Part shown: one piece after another, positions 1 through 8,812 of the stretch | Numbering within the stretch: the stretch's first letter is position 1 | How the letters are laid out: every line of letters begins with the position of its first letter | Source of the DNA: Salana multivorans | GTDB taxonomy: Bacteria > Actinomycetota > Actinomycetes > Actinomycetales > Beutenbergiaceae | Assembly (NCBI RefSeq): GCF_003751805.1 | Contig: NZ_RKHQ01000001.1 | Location: forward strand, 2,232,001 to 2,296,000 | Length of the DNA stretch: 64,000 bases | Direction: 5' to 3' | Notes under the pieces: model-generated | The model's input: only the letters and a program-made list of their open reading frames with translations | Told to the model about the DNA's origin: nothing | Database searches by the model: none | Translations under genes and position numbers: made by a program

Positions 1-1200
1 GTGCAGCCGAGGGCCGGGCACCTCAGCGTCGGGCTCGACGTCGCCTACTCGACGGACCTCGGCCCCCGGCGCGACTACCTCGTCGCGTCCGACGCGCCGG
101 TCGCGATCGCCGCGGCGCACGCGGGCCGGGCCGCGCTCCTGCGGCCAGCTCCCGAGGCCGGCGACGAGGACGACGACCGGCGCGCGGGTTCCCGGCCCGG
201 TGGAGTCGCGGTCGCGGAGGACGAGACCGGCACCCGCTCCGACTCGGTCGCCGTGTGGCGCCACCCGGCCGACCCCGAGCTGCCGGGCCTCGCTGCCGCC
301 TGCACCCTCGCCGCCGTCCGGGCCGCGCTGCCCGACGCCGCCGGCCTCGAGGTCGTGACCTACCGGCCGCTGCGCCGGGCCGTGGTCCGCGTGACCGCAG
401 CCGACGGCTCGGCGCTCGCCTACCTCAAGGTGGTCGCCCCGCGGCGGCTCGCCGGGCTCCGCGCACGGCACGAGCTGGTCGAGGAGGCGCCCGGCGCGGT
501 GGAGTGCCTCGGCCCCGGCGTCCTCGCGCTGACCGCGCTGCCGGGCGTGCCGCTCACCGACCGCCTGGTCGCCGGCGCTCCGGTGCCGCCGCTCGCGCGG
601 CTGCGGCCCCGGCCGGCAGGATCGGCCAGGTCGGTCGAGCCGGCCGCCGACATGACGCCCACCCCGCCCGGTCCGCCGGCGGTGCAGGCCTGGGCGGACA
701 CCCTCCCGACCCAGGTGGACGCGGCACGCGGCGTGCTCACCCCGGCCACGCACGCGCGGCTGGCCGTGCTCGCCGCCCGCGCCGGGAGCTCCTGGCGTCG
801 TCATCGCGACGCCGTCGGCGCGACCGGCCTCGTCCACGGCGACCTGCACCCGGGCAACGTGCTGCTGACGGAGTCGGGCGACGTCGCCGGTCACCTCGAC
901 CTCGACCGTGCGGGGACCGGGCTCCTCGTCGACGACGACGCCTGCCTCCTCGCGCACACCGAGATCCTCGCGCTCGACCACCCCGGCGCGGGTGAGGCGC
1001 TCGCGGGCTGGTGGTCCCAGGTGCCGACGGACGACCCGGGGGTGCTCGCGGCGACGCGGGCCCGCGTCGCCGCCGTGCTGCTCACTCTCGTGCCCGTCCT
1101 CGCGCACCGCGCGTCCGACGTGCTCGATCTGGCCGAGCGACTGCTCGGTCCCGTCCCGCCGCCCCCGGTGGGGCCGTCACAGAAGGAGGAAGAACGATGA
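1..1200 (+). CDS. APH-fold phosphotransferase family protein, possibly 5' truncated by the window
   Basis: The frame is open from base 1 to the TGA at 1198-1200 (399 residues). The Brenner-type catalytic motif HGDLHPGN begins at residue 279, and a DLDRAG segment about 20 residues later fits the metal-binding loop of aminoglycoside/choline kinase-like enzymes. These transfer a phosphate from ATP to a small molecule; the substrate cannot be read from sequence. Residues 45-80 and 200-220 are low-complexity Ala/Pro/Arg. The GTG at base 1 is at the window edge, so the true start may lie upstream. The stop overlaps the next gene's ATG (ATGA), so the two are probably co-translated. No drug-resistance role is implied. 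Confidence 0.75.
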   Translation: MQPRAGHLSVGLDVAYSTDLGPRRDYLVASDAPVAIAAAHAGRAALLRPAPEAGDEDDDRRAGSRPGGVAVAEDETGTRSDSVAVWRHPADPELPGLAAACTLAAVRAALPDAAGLEVVTYRPLRRAVVRVTAADGSALAYLKVVAPRRLAGLRARHELVEEAPGAVECLGPGVLALTALPGVPLTDRLVAGAPVPPLARLRPRPAGSARSVEPAADMTPTPPGPPAVQAWADTLPTQVDAARGVLTPATHARLAVLAARAGSSWRRHRDAVGATGLVHGDLHPGNVLLTESGDVAGHLDLDRAGTGLLVDDDACLLAHTEILALDHPGAGEALAGWWSQVPTDDPGVLAATRARVAAVLLTLVPVLAHRASDVLDLAERLLGPVPPPPVGPSQKEEER

Positions 1201-1643
1201 AGCGCACCACCTGGATCGTCGCCGGCGCCCTCGGGGCCGCCGGTGTGGTCGGCGGCTCGGTCATGGCCGCGGCCGACCCCGGCACGACGCCGCTCGGCCC
1301 GGCGGTCACGACGACGCCCGAGTCGAGCGCCACGACGACGCCGGCGCTGCCCGAGCCGACGCCGTCCACGCCAGCTCCCGTCGCCACCCCCGGGGTCACC
1401 GCGACCCCGGCCGTCGGCGACCCCGCGTTCGTCGGCGCGAGCTCGGCCATCACGACGGTCACGGCGCCATCGGTCGTCTCGCCGACGACGCAGGCCTCGC
1501 CGGTGACGCAGGTCTCGCCGGTGACGCAGGCCTCGCCCGTGACGCAGGCCTCGCCGGTCAGCCCGGTCTCGCCCGTCACGCAGCCGTCGCCCGCCACCCC
1601 GGCGTCGCCCGCGTCACCCGTCAGCCCGCAGTCGGCGGACTGA
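1197..1643 (+). CDS. small secreted Thr/Pro/Ser-rich repeat protein
   Basis: A 148-residue protein starts at ATG 1197 after a strong AGAAGGAGG ribosome site and overlaps the upstream stop by ATGA. Residues 1-26 form a signal peptide (MKRTT, hydrophobic Ala/Gly/Val core, AAA-D cleavage site). The mature part is almost entirely Thr, Pro, Ser, Val and Ala, with a run of about five SPVTQ-type pentapeptides near residues 100-125 encoded by near-identical 18-bp DNA repeats. There is no sortase motif or second membrane segment. It resembles an extracellular stalk or a disordered, possibly glycosylated, secreted protein. I do not recognise a family. Confidence 0.75.
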   Translation: MKRTTWIVAGALGAAGVVGGSVMAAADPGTTPLGPAVTTTPESSATTTPALPEPTPSTPAPVATPGVTATPAVGDPAFVGASSAITTVTAPSVVSPTTQASPVTQVSPVTQASPVTQASPVSPVSPVTQPSPATPASPASPVSPQSAD

Positions 1644-1651
1644 CCGGACGC

Positions 1652-1678
1652 CGGCCGTCCACGGACTCCGGACGGCCG
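1652..1678 (+). terminator. GC hairpin after the secreted protein
   Basis: A perfect 9-bp inverted repeat (1652-1660 with 1670-1678, 9-nt loop) begins 8 bases after the stop codon. There is no T-run, as is common in GC-rich actinobacteria. Confidence 0.6.
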
Positions 1679-1698
1679 ACAACGGCCCGCCCTGGGCC

Positions 1699-1725
1699 GT
1701 GGCCGGGTCGTCGCGACCCGGCCAC
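1699..1725. terminator. perfect 12-bp hairpin between convergent genes
   Basis: The arms 1699-1710 and 1714-1725 pair perfectly around a 3-nt loop. It lies between the plus-strand gene ending at 1643 and the minus-strand response regulator ending at 1825, so it could end transcripts from both sides. Confidence 0.65.
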
Positions 1726-1824
1726 CGAGGTCCCCGCTGCTCCCCCACGCGCGGCGGGGACCTCGCCGTCCTCTCGACCCACGGACCGACGACCCGACGC
1801 GCGCCCGCCAGCCCCCCGGCCGGA

Positions 1825-2487
1825 TCAGCCCAGGCGGTATCCCGCGCCGCGCACGGTCGTGACGAGCTCGGCCCCGAGCTTGCGGCGCAGGTAGCGCACG
1901 TAGACGTCCACGACGTTGGACCCGGGGTCGAAGTCGTACCCCCACACCCGCGAGAGGAGCTGCTCCCGGCTCAGCACCTGCCCGGGGTGGCGCAGGAACG
2001 TCTCCGCGAGCGCGAACTCCCGCGCGGACAGCTCCACCTCTCGGTCCCCGACCCGTGCCCGGCGCGAGCGCAGGTCCAGCTCGACGTCGTCGTGTCGCAG
2101 CACGTCGCTCCGGGAGTCCCCGGCGGCACCCGTGCGCAGCCGCAGCCGGATCCGGGCGAGCAGCTCCTCGAACCGGAACGGCTTCGCCATGTAGTCGTCG
2201 GCGCCGCCCTCCAGGCCGGCGACGGTGTCGGTGACCGAGTCGCGCGCCGTGAGGATGATGATGGCCAGCTCCGCCCCCGCGGCCCGCAGGCGGCGCGCGA
2301 CGTCGAGGCCGTCACCGTCGGGCAGCGACAGGTCGAGCACCATGAGGTCGAACTCGCCCGAGGCCGCCAGGTCGAACGCGTCACGGGCGCTCGCCGTGAT
2401 CGTCGGCGTGAAGCCGGCGGCGCGCAGCCCCTTCGCGACGAACGCGGCGATGCGCTCGGAGTCCTCCACCACCAGGATCGCGGTCAC
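1825..2487 (-). CDS. OmpR/PhoB-family response regulator
   Basis: A 220-residue two-domain regulator. The receiver domain is residues 1-115, with the phospho-acceptor D52 (VLDLSLPDGDG), T80 and K102. The winged-helix DNA-binding domain is residues 125-220 and ends RGAGYRLG, typical of OmpR-type regulators. GTG 2487 was chosen as start: a GGAGGAAGG ribosome site lies just upstream and the codon overlaps the kinase stop (GTGA). It is the output partner of the kinase upstream in the same operon. The input signal is unknown; the direct repeat at 4321-4338 is a plausible binding site. Confidence 0.9.
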   Translation of the reverse strand: MTAILVVEDSERIAAFVAKGLRAAGFTPTITASARDAFDLAASGEFDLMVLDLSLPDGDGLDVARRLRAAGAELAIIILTARDSVTDTVAGLEGGADDYMAKPFRFEELLARIRLRLRTGAAGDSRSDVLRHDDVELDLRSRRARVGDREVELSAREFALAETFLRHPGQVLSREQLLSRVWGYDFDPGSNVVDVYVRYLRRKLGAELVTTVRGAGYRLG

Positions 2488-3917
2488 GTCGGCCTTCCTC
2501 CCGTCAGCGGGAGCACGAGCGTCACGGTCGTCCCGGCGCCCGGCTCGGAGTCGATCTCGACGTCGCCCCCGTGCGCGAGCGCGATCGAGTGCACGATCGC
2601 GAGACCGAGGCCGGTGCTCTCGCGGGTGGCGTGGGCGCCCGTCGCGAACCGGTCGAGCACCCGACGCGTCTCCTGCGGCGAGATGCCGACGCCCTCGTCG
2701 CGCACCCACAGGAGGAGGTCGCCCTCCCGCCGGCGCGAGCCGACGGCCACCGTGCTGCCCGGCTCGGAGTAGCGCACGGCGTTGGCGGCGAGCTGGAGGA
2801 GGGCCTGCGTGACCCGGCGCGCGTCCAGCACCGCCTCGCCCTCGGCGAGCGCGTCGAGCCGCCAGCGGCGCTCGCCGAGCCCGCGGGCCTTCGCGAGGAC
2901 GTCGTCCGTCAGGAGTGCGACGTCGACCGCCGCCGGCCGCAGGAAGTCGGGCCGGCCGGCGCGCGCGATCGTGACGAGGTCGTCGACGAGGGCGTCGGTG
3001 CGGTCGATCTCGTCCAGCGCCAGCCCGCGCACGGCCTCGACGTCGGCCGGGTCGCCGGCGTCCATGAGCTCCAGGTGGCCGCGCATGACGGTGAGCGGCG
3101 TGCGCAGCTCGTGGCCGACGTCGTCGAGCAGGCGGCGCTGGGCCGTGAAGGCCGCGTCCAGCCGGTCGAGCATCGCGTTGAAGGTGGTCGTGAGGGCGGC
3201 GAGCTCGTCGTCGCCGTCGACCGGGATGCGCCGGGACAGGTCCGTCGAGCTGACCTCCTGCGCGGTGCGCTGGAGCCGGCGCAGCGGTGCGAGGACGCGT
3301 CCGACGACGAACCAGGCCACGACGCAGCTCGCGGCGCTCGCCGCCGCGGCGACGAGCGCGAGCAGCCCGACCGCGCGGTTCACCTCGGCCAGCTCGGCGC
3401 CGCGGTCCACGACGACGATCATCGCCGAGGCGTCGGTCGAGCCGTCCGGCAGCTCGACGGCGACGGGGATGACGGCGACTCGGTAGTCGGCCTGGCGGGT
3501 GCTGACGGACTCGAGCGTCACCTGGTCGCGGTGCGCGGCGTCCGCGAGCGCGGCGAGCAGGTCGGGGTCGTCCTGGGCCGGGAACGGGTTGAGCTGGGCG
3601 TACTGGCGGGCGTCCCCGGTCGCGTCGATCGAGAACGCGGCCTCGTGATCGGCCGGGACGAACCGCTGGAGCGCGACGTAGAGCAGGGCGCGCGCCGAGG
3701 CGAACGGCAGGCCGGTCTCCGGGTCGACGTCGTCCGACGCGATCGCGCGAACCTCCGTCACGGTGCGGGCGAGCGAGTCCTCGATGCGGTCCTCGGCGCG
3801 CTCGCGCTCGAGCGCGAACCATGCGACGCCGGCTCCGGTGAACGCGAGCGCGACGAGGGCCAGCACGGCGAGCAGGATCCGCACCCGGATCGACGCGCGG
3901 GGCTCAGTCGTCGTCAT
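2484..3917 (-). CDS. sensor histidine kinase (two-TM, HAMP)
   Basis: From ATG 3917 this is 477 residues: TM1 at 13-34, an extracytoplasmic sensor region at about 38-182, TM2 at 184-206, HAMP at about 205-258, HisKA with phospho-acceptor H269 (DVGHELRTPL), and HATPase with N379, DEGVGI at 407-412 and GLGL at 436-439. It should autophosphorylate and pass phosphate to the downstream response regulator. An open frame continues upstream to 3971 as a Thr-rich stretch that overlaps the poly-Asp codons of the preceding gene; I judged this a shadow. The start overlaps the upstream gene by 14 bp and has no clear ribosome site, suggesting translational coupling. Confidence 0.88.
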   Translation of the reverse strand: MTTTEPRASIRVRILLAVLALVALAFTGAGVAWFALERERAEDRIEDSLARTVTEVRAIASDDVDPETGLPFASARALLYVALQRFVPADHEAAFSIDATGDARQYAQLNPFPAQDDPDLLAALADAAHRDQVTLESVSTRQADYRVAVIPVAVELPDGSTDASAMIVVVDRGAELAEVNRAVGLLALVAAAASAASCVVAWFVVGRVLAPLRRLQRTAQEVSSTDLSRRIPVDGDDELAALTTTFNAMLDRLDAAFTAQRRLLDDVGHELRTPLTVMRGHLELMDAGDPADVEAVRGLALDEIDRTDALVDDLVTIARAGRPDFLRPAAVDVALLTDDVLAKARGLGERRWRLDALAEGEAVLDARRVTQALLQLAANAVRYSEPGSTVAVGSRRREGDLLLWVRDEGVGISPQETRRVLDRFATGAHATRESTGLGLAIVHSIALAHGGDVEIDSEPGAGTTVTLVLPLTGGRPT

Positions 3918-4299
3918 CGTCGTCGTCCGGGTCGTCAGCGTGGTCGTCGTCGGGATCGTCGTCATCGTCATCGTCGTCGTCGTGCGGCGCGGGCGGTGGG
4001 ACGGGGGAGGGCCGCGTCGTCGGGGCGGGCGACGGCGTGGCCGGCTCCGCCGGGGAGGCGGACGGCGACGGCGATGCGGGCGTCGTCGGGGCGGGTGACG
4101 GGGGTGGCGACGCCGATCCCGACGGGGCGGGCGACGGACCGGGCGCGCGGACGACGACCACGTCGCCGAGGGGGACGGTCGAGCGGTCCGCGCGGACGGC
4201 CGTCGCGGCCAGCCACGCGACGGCGACGAGCAGCACGAGGGCGAGCCCGCCCGTCGCGACGCGACGAGCGAGCACCCGCGCGCTCGTCCCGGCCCTCAT
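3904..4299 (-). CDS. membrane-anchored Pro/Ser-rich protein with poly-aspartate tail
   Basis: A 131-residue protein at the head of the two-component operon. A short basic N-terminus is followed by one hydrophobic segment (about 15-37), a Pro/Ser/Ala/Thr linker (about 50-104) and a C-terminal tail of about 26 residues that is almost all Asp, broken only by a few P, H and A. The likely topology puts the acidic tail outside the cell, where it could bind divalent or other cations or contact the sensor kinase; this is inference. No known family. It overlaps the kinase start. The poly-Asp coding DNA is a (GAC)n-like run, which may vary in length. Confidence 0.7.
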   Translation of the reverse strand: MRAGTSARVLARRVATGGLALVLLVAVAWLAATAVRADRSTVPLGDVVVVRAPGPSPAPSGSASPPPSPAPTTPASPSPSASPAEPATPSPAPTTRPSPVPPPAPHDDDDDDDDDPDDDHADDPDDDDDDD

Positions 4300-4320
4300 C
4301 CCGGCATTCTCGCAACCGGC

Positions 4321-4338
4321 GATGAGAGGCGGATGAGA
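4321..4338 (-). promoter_or_regulatory. candidate response-regulator direct repeat
   Basis: Two identical 7-mers (GATGAGA on the plus strand, TCTCATC on the coding strand) at 4321-4327 and 4332-4338 are spaced exactly 11 bp, one helical turn. They sit just upstream of the poly-Asp gene. Tandem 7-mers with a 4-bp gap are the usual site layout of OmpR/PhoB regulators, so the operon may be autoregulated. Confidence 0.45.
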
Positions 4339-4345
4339 AGGGTGG

Positions 4346-5602
4346 CTACCGCGCGCGGCCGAGCAGCTCCGCGAGCCGCGTGACGCCCTCGACCAGCGCG
4401 TCGTCGCCGAGGGCGTACGACAGGCGCAGGTAGCCGCTCGGGCCGAACGCCTCGCCCGGCACGACGGCCACCTCGGCGCGGGCGAGGACGAGCTCGGCCA
4501 GCTCGGCCGACGTCGTCGGACGCTCGCCGTCGATCTCCCGGCCGAGCAGGTCCCGGACCGACGGGTAGACGTAGAACGCGCCCTTCGGCGTCGGGCACTG
4601 GACGCCCGGGATCGCGTCGAGCGCCGCGACGATCGTGCGGCGGCGGCGGTCGAACGCCTCGCGCATCCGCTCGACGACGTCGAGGGGGCCCGTGAGCGCG
4701 GCGATCGCGGCGCGCTGGGAGACGTTCGCCACGTTCGACGTGAGGTGCGACTGCAGGTTGGTCGCGGCCTTGACGACGTCGGTCGGGCCGGTCAGCCAGC
4801 CGACCCGCCACCCGGTCATGGCGTAGGTCTTGGCGACGCCGTTGAGGACGACCGTCTGGTCGGCGAGCTCGGGCACGGCACGCAGGATCGGCGTGAACAC
4901 CGCGTCGTCGTACACGAGGTGCTGGTAGATCTCGTCCGTCACGACCCAGACGCCGTGCTCCAGGGCCCACCGGCCGATCGCCTCGATCTGCTCGGGGGAG
5001 TAGACGGCGCCGGTCGGGTTGCTGGGGGAGCACAGGAGCAGGGCCTTCGTGGCCGGCGTGCGCGCTGCCTCGAGCTGGTCGACCGTCACCAGGTAGTCCT
5101 GCTCGGGACCGGCGAACACCTCGACCGGGACACCGCCGGCCAGCGCGATGGTCTCGGGGTAGGTCGTCCAGTACGGCGCCGGGAGGATGACCTCGTCGCC
5201 CGGGTCGACCAGCGTCGCGAACGCCTCGTAGACCGCCTGCTTGCCGCCGTTCGTCACGAGCACGTCCGACGGGGCGACCTCGTACCCGCCGTCGCGCAGC
5301 GTCGCGGCCGCGATCGCCTCCTTGAGCTCCGGCAGGCCGCCCGCGGGCGTGTAGCGGTGGTTGACCGTGTCGTGGCAGGCGCGCGCGGCCGCCTCGACCA
5401 CGTAGTCGGGCGTCGGGAAGTCGGGCTCACCGGCGCCGAATCCGATGACGGGTCGGCCCGCCGCCTTGAGCGCCTTCGCCTTCGCGTCGACGGCCAGCGT
5501 CGCGGACGGGGCGATCGCCCCGATCCGGGAGCTCACGCGTCGCGTGGGCACCGGGTGCGACGGGCTGGCGGAGGGGCTGGAGGAGGAGGCCTCGGTGGTC
5601 AC
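4346..5602 (-). CDS. class I/II PLP-dependent aminotransferase (aspartate-type)
   Basis: A 418-residue fold-type I aminotransferase. Visible residues are SNPTG with N195, D223 and Y226 of the cofactor pocket, the Schiff-base lysine K258 ([15 protein letters not shown]), and a C-terminal SGYLRLSYA arginine for the substrate carboxylate. It most resembles the bacterial AspC/AatA Ib subgroup, moving an amino group between aspartate (possibly aromatic amino acids) and 2-oxoglutarate in the cytoplasm. GTG 5602 was chosen; the first 22 residues are a low-complexity Ser/Pro leader, so a later start is possible. It is transcribed away from tRNA-Trp. Confidence 0.88.
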   Translation of the reverse strand: MTTEASSSSPSASPSHPVPTRRVSSRIGAIAPSATLAVDAKAKALKAAGRPVIGFGAGEPDFPTPDYVVEAAARACHDTVNHRYTPAGGLPELKEAIAAATLRDGGYEVAPSDVLVTNGGKQAVYEAFATLVDPGDEVILPAPYWTTYPETIALAGGVPVEVFAGPEQDYLVTVDQLEAARTPATKALLLCSPSNPTGAVYSPEQIEAIGRWALEHGVWVVTDEIYQHLVYDDAVFTPILRAVPELADQTVVLNGVAKTYAMTGWRVGWLTGPTDVVKAATNLQSHLTSNVANVSQRAAIAALTGPLDVVERMREAFDRRRRTIVAALDAIPGVQCPTPKGAFYVYPSVRDLLGREIDGERPTTSAELAELVLARAEVAVVPGEAFGPSGYLRLSYALGDDALVEGVTRLAELLGRAR

Positions 5603-5624
5603 GGCCCCTATCGTGTCACGTCGG

Positions 5625-5654
5625 TTCGACCTGCCGGGCCCCGTCGCGTACAGT
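5625..5654 (+). promoter_or_regulatory. predicted promoter of tRNA-Trp/secE
   Basis: TTCGAC (5625-5630), an 18-bp spacer and TACAGT (5649-5654) lie 74 bp upstream of the tRNA and match the actinobacterial housekeeping sigma pattern. Confidence 0.5.
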
Positions 5655-5727
5655 GGACCCCCGGTGCTTCCGGACACCACGCTGACGCGCGCCTCGTGCG
5701 CCCGGTCGTGGAGCCCGGTCGAGCCGT

Positions 5728-5800
5728 AGGGCAGTGGCGCAATTGGTAGCGCACCGGTCTCCAAAACCGGCGGTTGTGGGTTCGAGTCCCGCCTGCCCTG
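5728..5800 (+). tRNA. tRNA-Trp (CCA anticodon)
   Basis: A 73-nt cloverleaf. The 7-bp acceptor stem is 5728-5734 with 5793-5799 and the discriminator is G5800. The anticodon stem 5754-5758/5766-5770 encloses loop CTCCAAA, giving anticodon CCA. The T-loop TTCGAGTCC is present. The 3' CCA is not encoded. The position before secE-nusG is typical of actinobacteria. Confidence 0.97.
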
Positions 5801-5892
5801 CTCGAGGGATCGCCCCGCGCGGGGCGTCCTCACGACGCCCGTGGCGCCCGACCTCTCGGGCGCCGGACGGCCACGACCACGAAGGAGGGGAC

Positions 5893-6138
5893 ATGAGCGA
5901 GACGCACGCGACTGCACCCAAGCCGCGCAAGGGCGAGCAGCGCCCCAGCCTCTTCGCCCGGATCGCCCTCTTCGTGCGGCAGGTCATCTCCGAGCTGCGC
6001 AAGGTCGTGACGCCGACCCGCAACGAGCTCGTCAACTTCACCATCGTCGTCGTCGTGTTCGTGCTCGTGTGCATGGCCTTCGTCGCCGGCATCGACTTCA
6101 TCTTCGGACAGCTCGTCCTGAAGGTGTTCGGGGCCTGA
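5893..6138 (+). CDS. secE: preprotein translocase subunit SecE
   Basis: An 81-residue single-span protein. A polar basic N-terminus leads into the conserved amphipathic segment [15 protein letters not shown] and one transmembrane helix (about 49-71). SecE clamps SecY in the Sec channel of the cytoplasmic membrane. The ATG follows GAAGGAGGGG. It has the short, single-TM form usual outside enterobacteria. It lies between tRNA-Trp and nusG, the usual order. Confidence 0.96.
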   Translation: MSETHATAPKPRKGEQRPSLFARIALFVRQVISELRKVVTPTRNELVNFTIVVVVFVLVCMAFVAGIDFIFGQLVLKVFGA

Positions 6139-6215
6139 CGTCGCTCGCCGGGCCGGTCGCGGCCCGTGTCGCAGCCGAGCCCACGCGTGGATCACTGAGA
6201 GAAAGCAGGTCGGAC

Positions 6216-7001
6216 GTGTCCGAGACGCCCCAGACTCCTGACGAGCTCGTCGAGGAGGTCGCGCTCGCGGCCGCCGAGGCCGAGACCGACGTCGCGGAGG
6301 AGGCAGCGCAGGCCGTCGAGTCCGCCGCGGAGTCGATCGACGCCGCCGAGGCCGACGTCGTCGAGGAGACCGTCGAGGTCGAGGAGGCCGAGGAGGAGAT
6401 CGACCCGACCGAGGCGTTCCGCCGCGAGCTCTCGCGTCAGCCCGGCGACTGGTACGTCGTGCACTCCTACGCCGGCTACGAGCGCTCGGTGAAGTCGAAC
6501 CTCGCCGCCCGCATCGCGACGCTCAACATGGAGGACTTCATCTTCCAGATCGAGGTCCCGATGGAGGAGGTCGTCGAGGTCAAGGCCAGCGGCCAGAAGA
6601 AGGTCGTCGAGCGCGTCCGGATCCCCGGCTACGTCCTCGTCCGGATGGACCTCACCGACGAGTCGTGGGGCGCGGTCCGGCACACGCCGGGCGTCACCGG
6701 CTTCGTCGGCCAGGCGCACTCGCCCGTCCCGCTGACCCTCAACGAGGTCGTCTCGATGCTCGCCCCGGCGCAGCAGACGAAGGCCAAGGAGAAGGCGGCG
6801 ACCGCGGCGGCCAAGGGCGCGCCCATCGAGATCGCGTTCTCGGTCGGCGAGTCCATCACCGTCACCGACGGTCCGTTCGAGGGCATGCCGGCCACGATCT
6901 CGGAGATCCAGCCCGAGTCGGCCAAGCTCAAGGTCCTCGTCTCGATCTTCGGCCGGGACACCCCGGTCGAGCTCTCGTTCGGCCAGGTCGCCAAGATCTG
7001 A
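6216..7001 (+). CDS. nusG: transcription termination/antitermination factor NusG
   Basis: 261 residues from GTG 6216. Residues 1-70 are an acidic Glu/Ala/Val extension, absent from E. coli NusG but common in actinobacteria. The NGN domain begins at [12 protein letters not shown] (residue 78) and contains PGYVLVRM, and a C-terminal KOW domain carries [10 protein letters not shown]. NusG binds the RNA polymerase clamp and links it to Rho or ribosomal S10, here encoded at 30571. An insert of about 20 Ala/Lys residues ([13 protein letters not shown]) separates NGN and KOW. Confidence 0.96.
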   Translation: MSETPQTPDELVEEVALAAAEAETDVAEEAAQAVESAAESIDAAEADVVEETVEVEEAEEEIDPTEAFRRELSRQPGDWYVVHSYAGYERSVKSNLAARIATLNMEDFIFQIEVPMEEVVEVKASGQKKVVERVRIPGYVLVRMDLTDESWGAVRHTPGVTGFVGQAHSPVPLTLNEVVSMLAPAQQTKAKEKAATAAAKGAPIEIAFSVGESITVTDGPFEGMPATISEIQPESAKLKVLVSIFGRDTPVELSFGQVAKI

Positions 7002-7011
7002 GCCGGATCCC

Positions 7012-7066
7012 GTCCGCGTCCTGCCCGCAGGCGCGGACGGACCCGCTCGCCCCGCCGGGGCGAGCG
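7012..7066 (+). terminator. two hairpins between nusG and rplK
   Basis: A 7-bp hairpin (7012-7018/7032-7038) is followed by a perfect 10-bp stem (7044-7053/7057-7066, 3-nt loop). There is no T-run. This may be a partial terminator or an RNA-processing site. Confidence 0.5.
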
Positions 7067-7117
7067 TCTGCAACCGGGTCATCGCCCACGGCGTCGGCCC
7101 ACACCTAGGAGAGACAC

Positions 7118-7549
7118 ATGCCTCCCAAGAAGAAGGTCTCCGGCTACATCAAGCTCCAGATCAAGGCCGGTGCGGCCAACCCCGCCCCGCCGATCGGTCC
7201 GGCGCTCGGTCAGCACGGCGTCAACATCATGGAGTTCTGCAAGGCCTACAACGCCGCCACCGAGGCGCAGCGTGGCGACGTGATCCCGGTCGAGATCACC
7301 GTCTACGAGGACCGTTCGTTCACGTTCATCCTCAAGACGCCGCCGGCCGCCGAGCTCATCAAGAAGGCCGCCGGCCTCGCCAAGGCGTCCTCCACCCCGA
7401 GCCGCACCACGGCCGGCCAGATCACGCGCGACCAGGTCCGCGAGATCGCCACCACCAAGATGCCCGACCTCAACGCGAACGACCTCGCGGCCGCCGAGAA
7501 GATCATCGAGGGCACCGCGCGCTCGATGGGCATCACGGTCGCCGAGTAG
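7118..7549 (+). CDS. rplK: 50S ribosomal protein L11
   Basis: 143 residues, the full family length. The N-terminal domain carries the proline-rich [16 protein letters not shown] motif (thiostrepton/GTPase-centre hinge region) and the C-terminal domain binds 23S rRNA ([14 protein letters not shown]). It organises the L11 stalk base that stimulates EF-G and EF-Tu. The ATG follows CTAGGAGAG. It is followed by rplA 124 bases downstream in the usual L11-L1 pair. Confidence 0.97.
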   Translation: MPPKKKVSGYIKLQIKAGAANPAPPIGPALGQHGVNIMEFCKAYNAATEAQRGDVIPVEITVYEDRSFTFILKTPPAAELIKKAAGLAKASSTPSRTTAGQITRDQVREIATTKMPDLNANDLAAAEKIIEGTARSMGITVAE

Positions 7550-7673
7550 GGCACCCGCCACACGGCACCAAGACCCGCGTCTCCTCGTGAGACGCACCGT
7601 GGGAGGACCACCCGGTCCGTCAACCACACCTGCACCGCCGGGCACACGAGCCCGGCCTGAGAAGGGAGCAGCA

Positions 7674-8390
7674 ATGCCCAAGCACGGCAAGGCCTACCGC
7701 AAGGCGGCCACCGGTATCGACCGCTCGACCACCTACTCCCCGCTGGCCGCGATGCGCCTGGCGAAGGAGACGGCGACGGCGAAGTTCGACCCGACGGTCG
7801 AGGTGGCGTTCCGCCTCGGCGTCGACCAGCGCAAGGCGGACCAGATGGTGCGCGGCACCGTCAACCTCCCGCACGGCACGGGCAAGACGGCCCGCGTCGT
7901 CGTCTTCGCCGTCGGCGAGCGCGCGCAGCAGGCCATCGACGCCGGTGCCGACGAGGTCGGTGGCGACGAGCTCATCGAGAAGGTCGCCGCCGGCTACACC
8001 GACTTCGACGCCGCGATCGCGACGCCGGACCTCATGGGCAAGGTCGGCCGCCTCGGCCGCGTCCTCGGCCCGCGCGGTCTCATGCCGAACCCGCGCACCG
8101 GCACCGTGACGATGGACGTGGCGAAGGCCGTGTCCGAGATCAAGGGTGGCCGGATCGAGTTCCGCGTCGACAAGCACGGCAACCTCCACGTGATCGTCGG
8201 GAAGGCCTCCTTCTCCGACGCGCAGCTCGCCGAGAACTACGCGGCGGTGCTCGAGGAGATCCTGCGTCTCAAGCCGTCCTCCTCCAAGGGCCGCTACCTG
8301 CTCAAGGGCACCGTCGCCACGACGATGGGCCCCGGCATCCCGCTCGACGTGACGCGCACGCGCAACGTCGCCGCCGAGGACGCCGCCTGA
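7674..8390 (+). CDS. rplA: 50S ribosomal protein L1
   Basis: 238 residues from ATG 7674, preceded by GAAGGGAG; earlier in-frame codons lack a ribosome site. The signature [18 protein letters not shown] is visible near residues 124-142. L1 forms the mobile stalk at the ribosomal E site and in many bacteria represses the L11-L1 mRNA. It ends just before a very strong terminator, so rplK-rplA is a separate unit from rplJ-rplL. Confidence 0.97.
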   Translation: MPKHGKAYRKAATGIDRSTTYSPLAAMRLAKETATAKFDPTVEVAFRLGVDQRKADQMVRGTVNLPHGTGKTARVVVFAVGERAQQAIDAGADEVGGDELIEKVAAGYTDFDAAIATPDLMGKVGRLGRVLGPRGLMPNPRTGTVTMDVAKAVSEIKGGRIEFRVDKHGNLHVIVGKASFSDAQLAENYAAVLEEILRLKPSSSKGRYLLKGTVATTMGPGIPLDVTRTRNVAAEDAA

Positions 8391-8413
8391 GCTCGAGGGC
8401 TTTCCGAGCTCTC

Positions 8414-8453
8414 CCCGAGGGCCCCGACCGGTTCGCCGGTCGGGGCCCTCGGG
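8414..8453 (+). terminator. perfect 18-bp terminator hairpin after rplA
   Basis: Arms 8414-8431 and 8436-8453 are perfectly complementary around a TTCG tetraloop, 24 bases after the rplA stop. One of the longest perfect stems in the window. Confidence 0.85.
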
Positions 8454-8582
8454 CGTTCCGGCGGGGTCGGTCGGGGCGCCGGAGATCCCCGGGAGGGTCC
8501 GCGGGAATGGTGCCGGCGTGGTGCCGATGCCCCCTCCCGCCGGATGACGACGCCCGTGGACGGGGCACCCTCCCGCGTCCTG

Positions 8583-8588
8583 TACGAT
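8583..8588 (+). promoter_or_regulatory. candidate -10 element of the rplJ-rplL promoter
   Basis: TACGAT at 8583-8588 is a good -10 hexamer upstream of the long rplJ leader. The -35 is weak (TGGACG at 8557 with a long spacer). Confidence 0.4.
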
Positions 8589-8589
8589 G

Positions 8590-8770
8590 GTCCGCGTACC
8601 CCAGACCGCCGGTCATTCGGTTGCGCCCTCGTCCGCACGGACGATGACGTCTCCGGGTCGAAGCTCCCACGGGAAGCCTGCGCAGGTGCGATGTTCGACA
8701 CGCGTCATGCTCGATCACGATCGAGCCGCGTTCCTTCGAGCCCCGCGCCTGTGCGCGGGGCTCTTTCTCG
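8590..8770 (+). ncRNA. rplJ (L10) leader with attenuator hairpin
   Basis: About 180 bases of untranslated leader. CCTGCGCAGG at 8677-8686 resembles the conserved hairpin of L10-binding leaders. The leader ends with an 11-bp stem (8738-8748/8753-8763) followed by TTTCTC, an intrinsic-terminator-like shape 43 bases before the rplJ start. In many bacteria the L10-L12 complex binds such leaders to repress its own synthesis; that this one does so is inference. The rest of the interval 8391-8812 holds only the rplA terminator and promoter. Confidence 0.6.
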
Positions 8771-8812
8771 TTCCGAGCGGAGAGACCGACGGTCGCCACC
8801 GAAAGGAATGCC

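Noticed and set aside
1..1200. Aminoglycoside resistance gene
   Set aside because: The APH-fold motif alone does not show an antibiotic substrate; most actinobacterial members are of unknown function and the start may be cut.
3918..3971. N-terminal Thr-rich extension of the histidine kinase
   Set aside because: It is the frame-shifted shadow of poly-Asp codons of the upstream gene and lacks a ribosome site.
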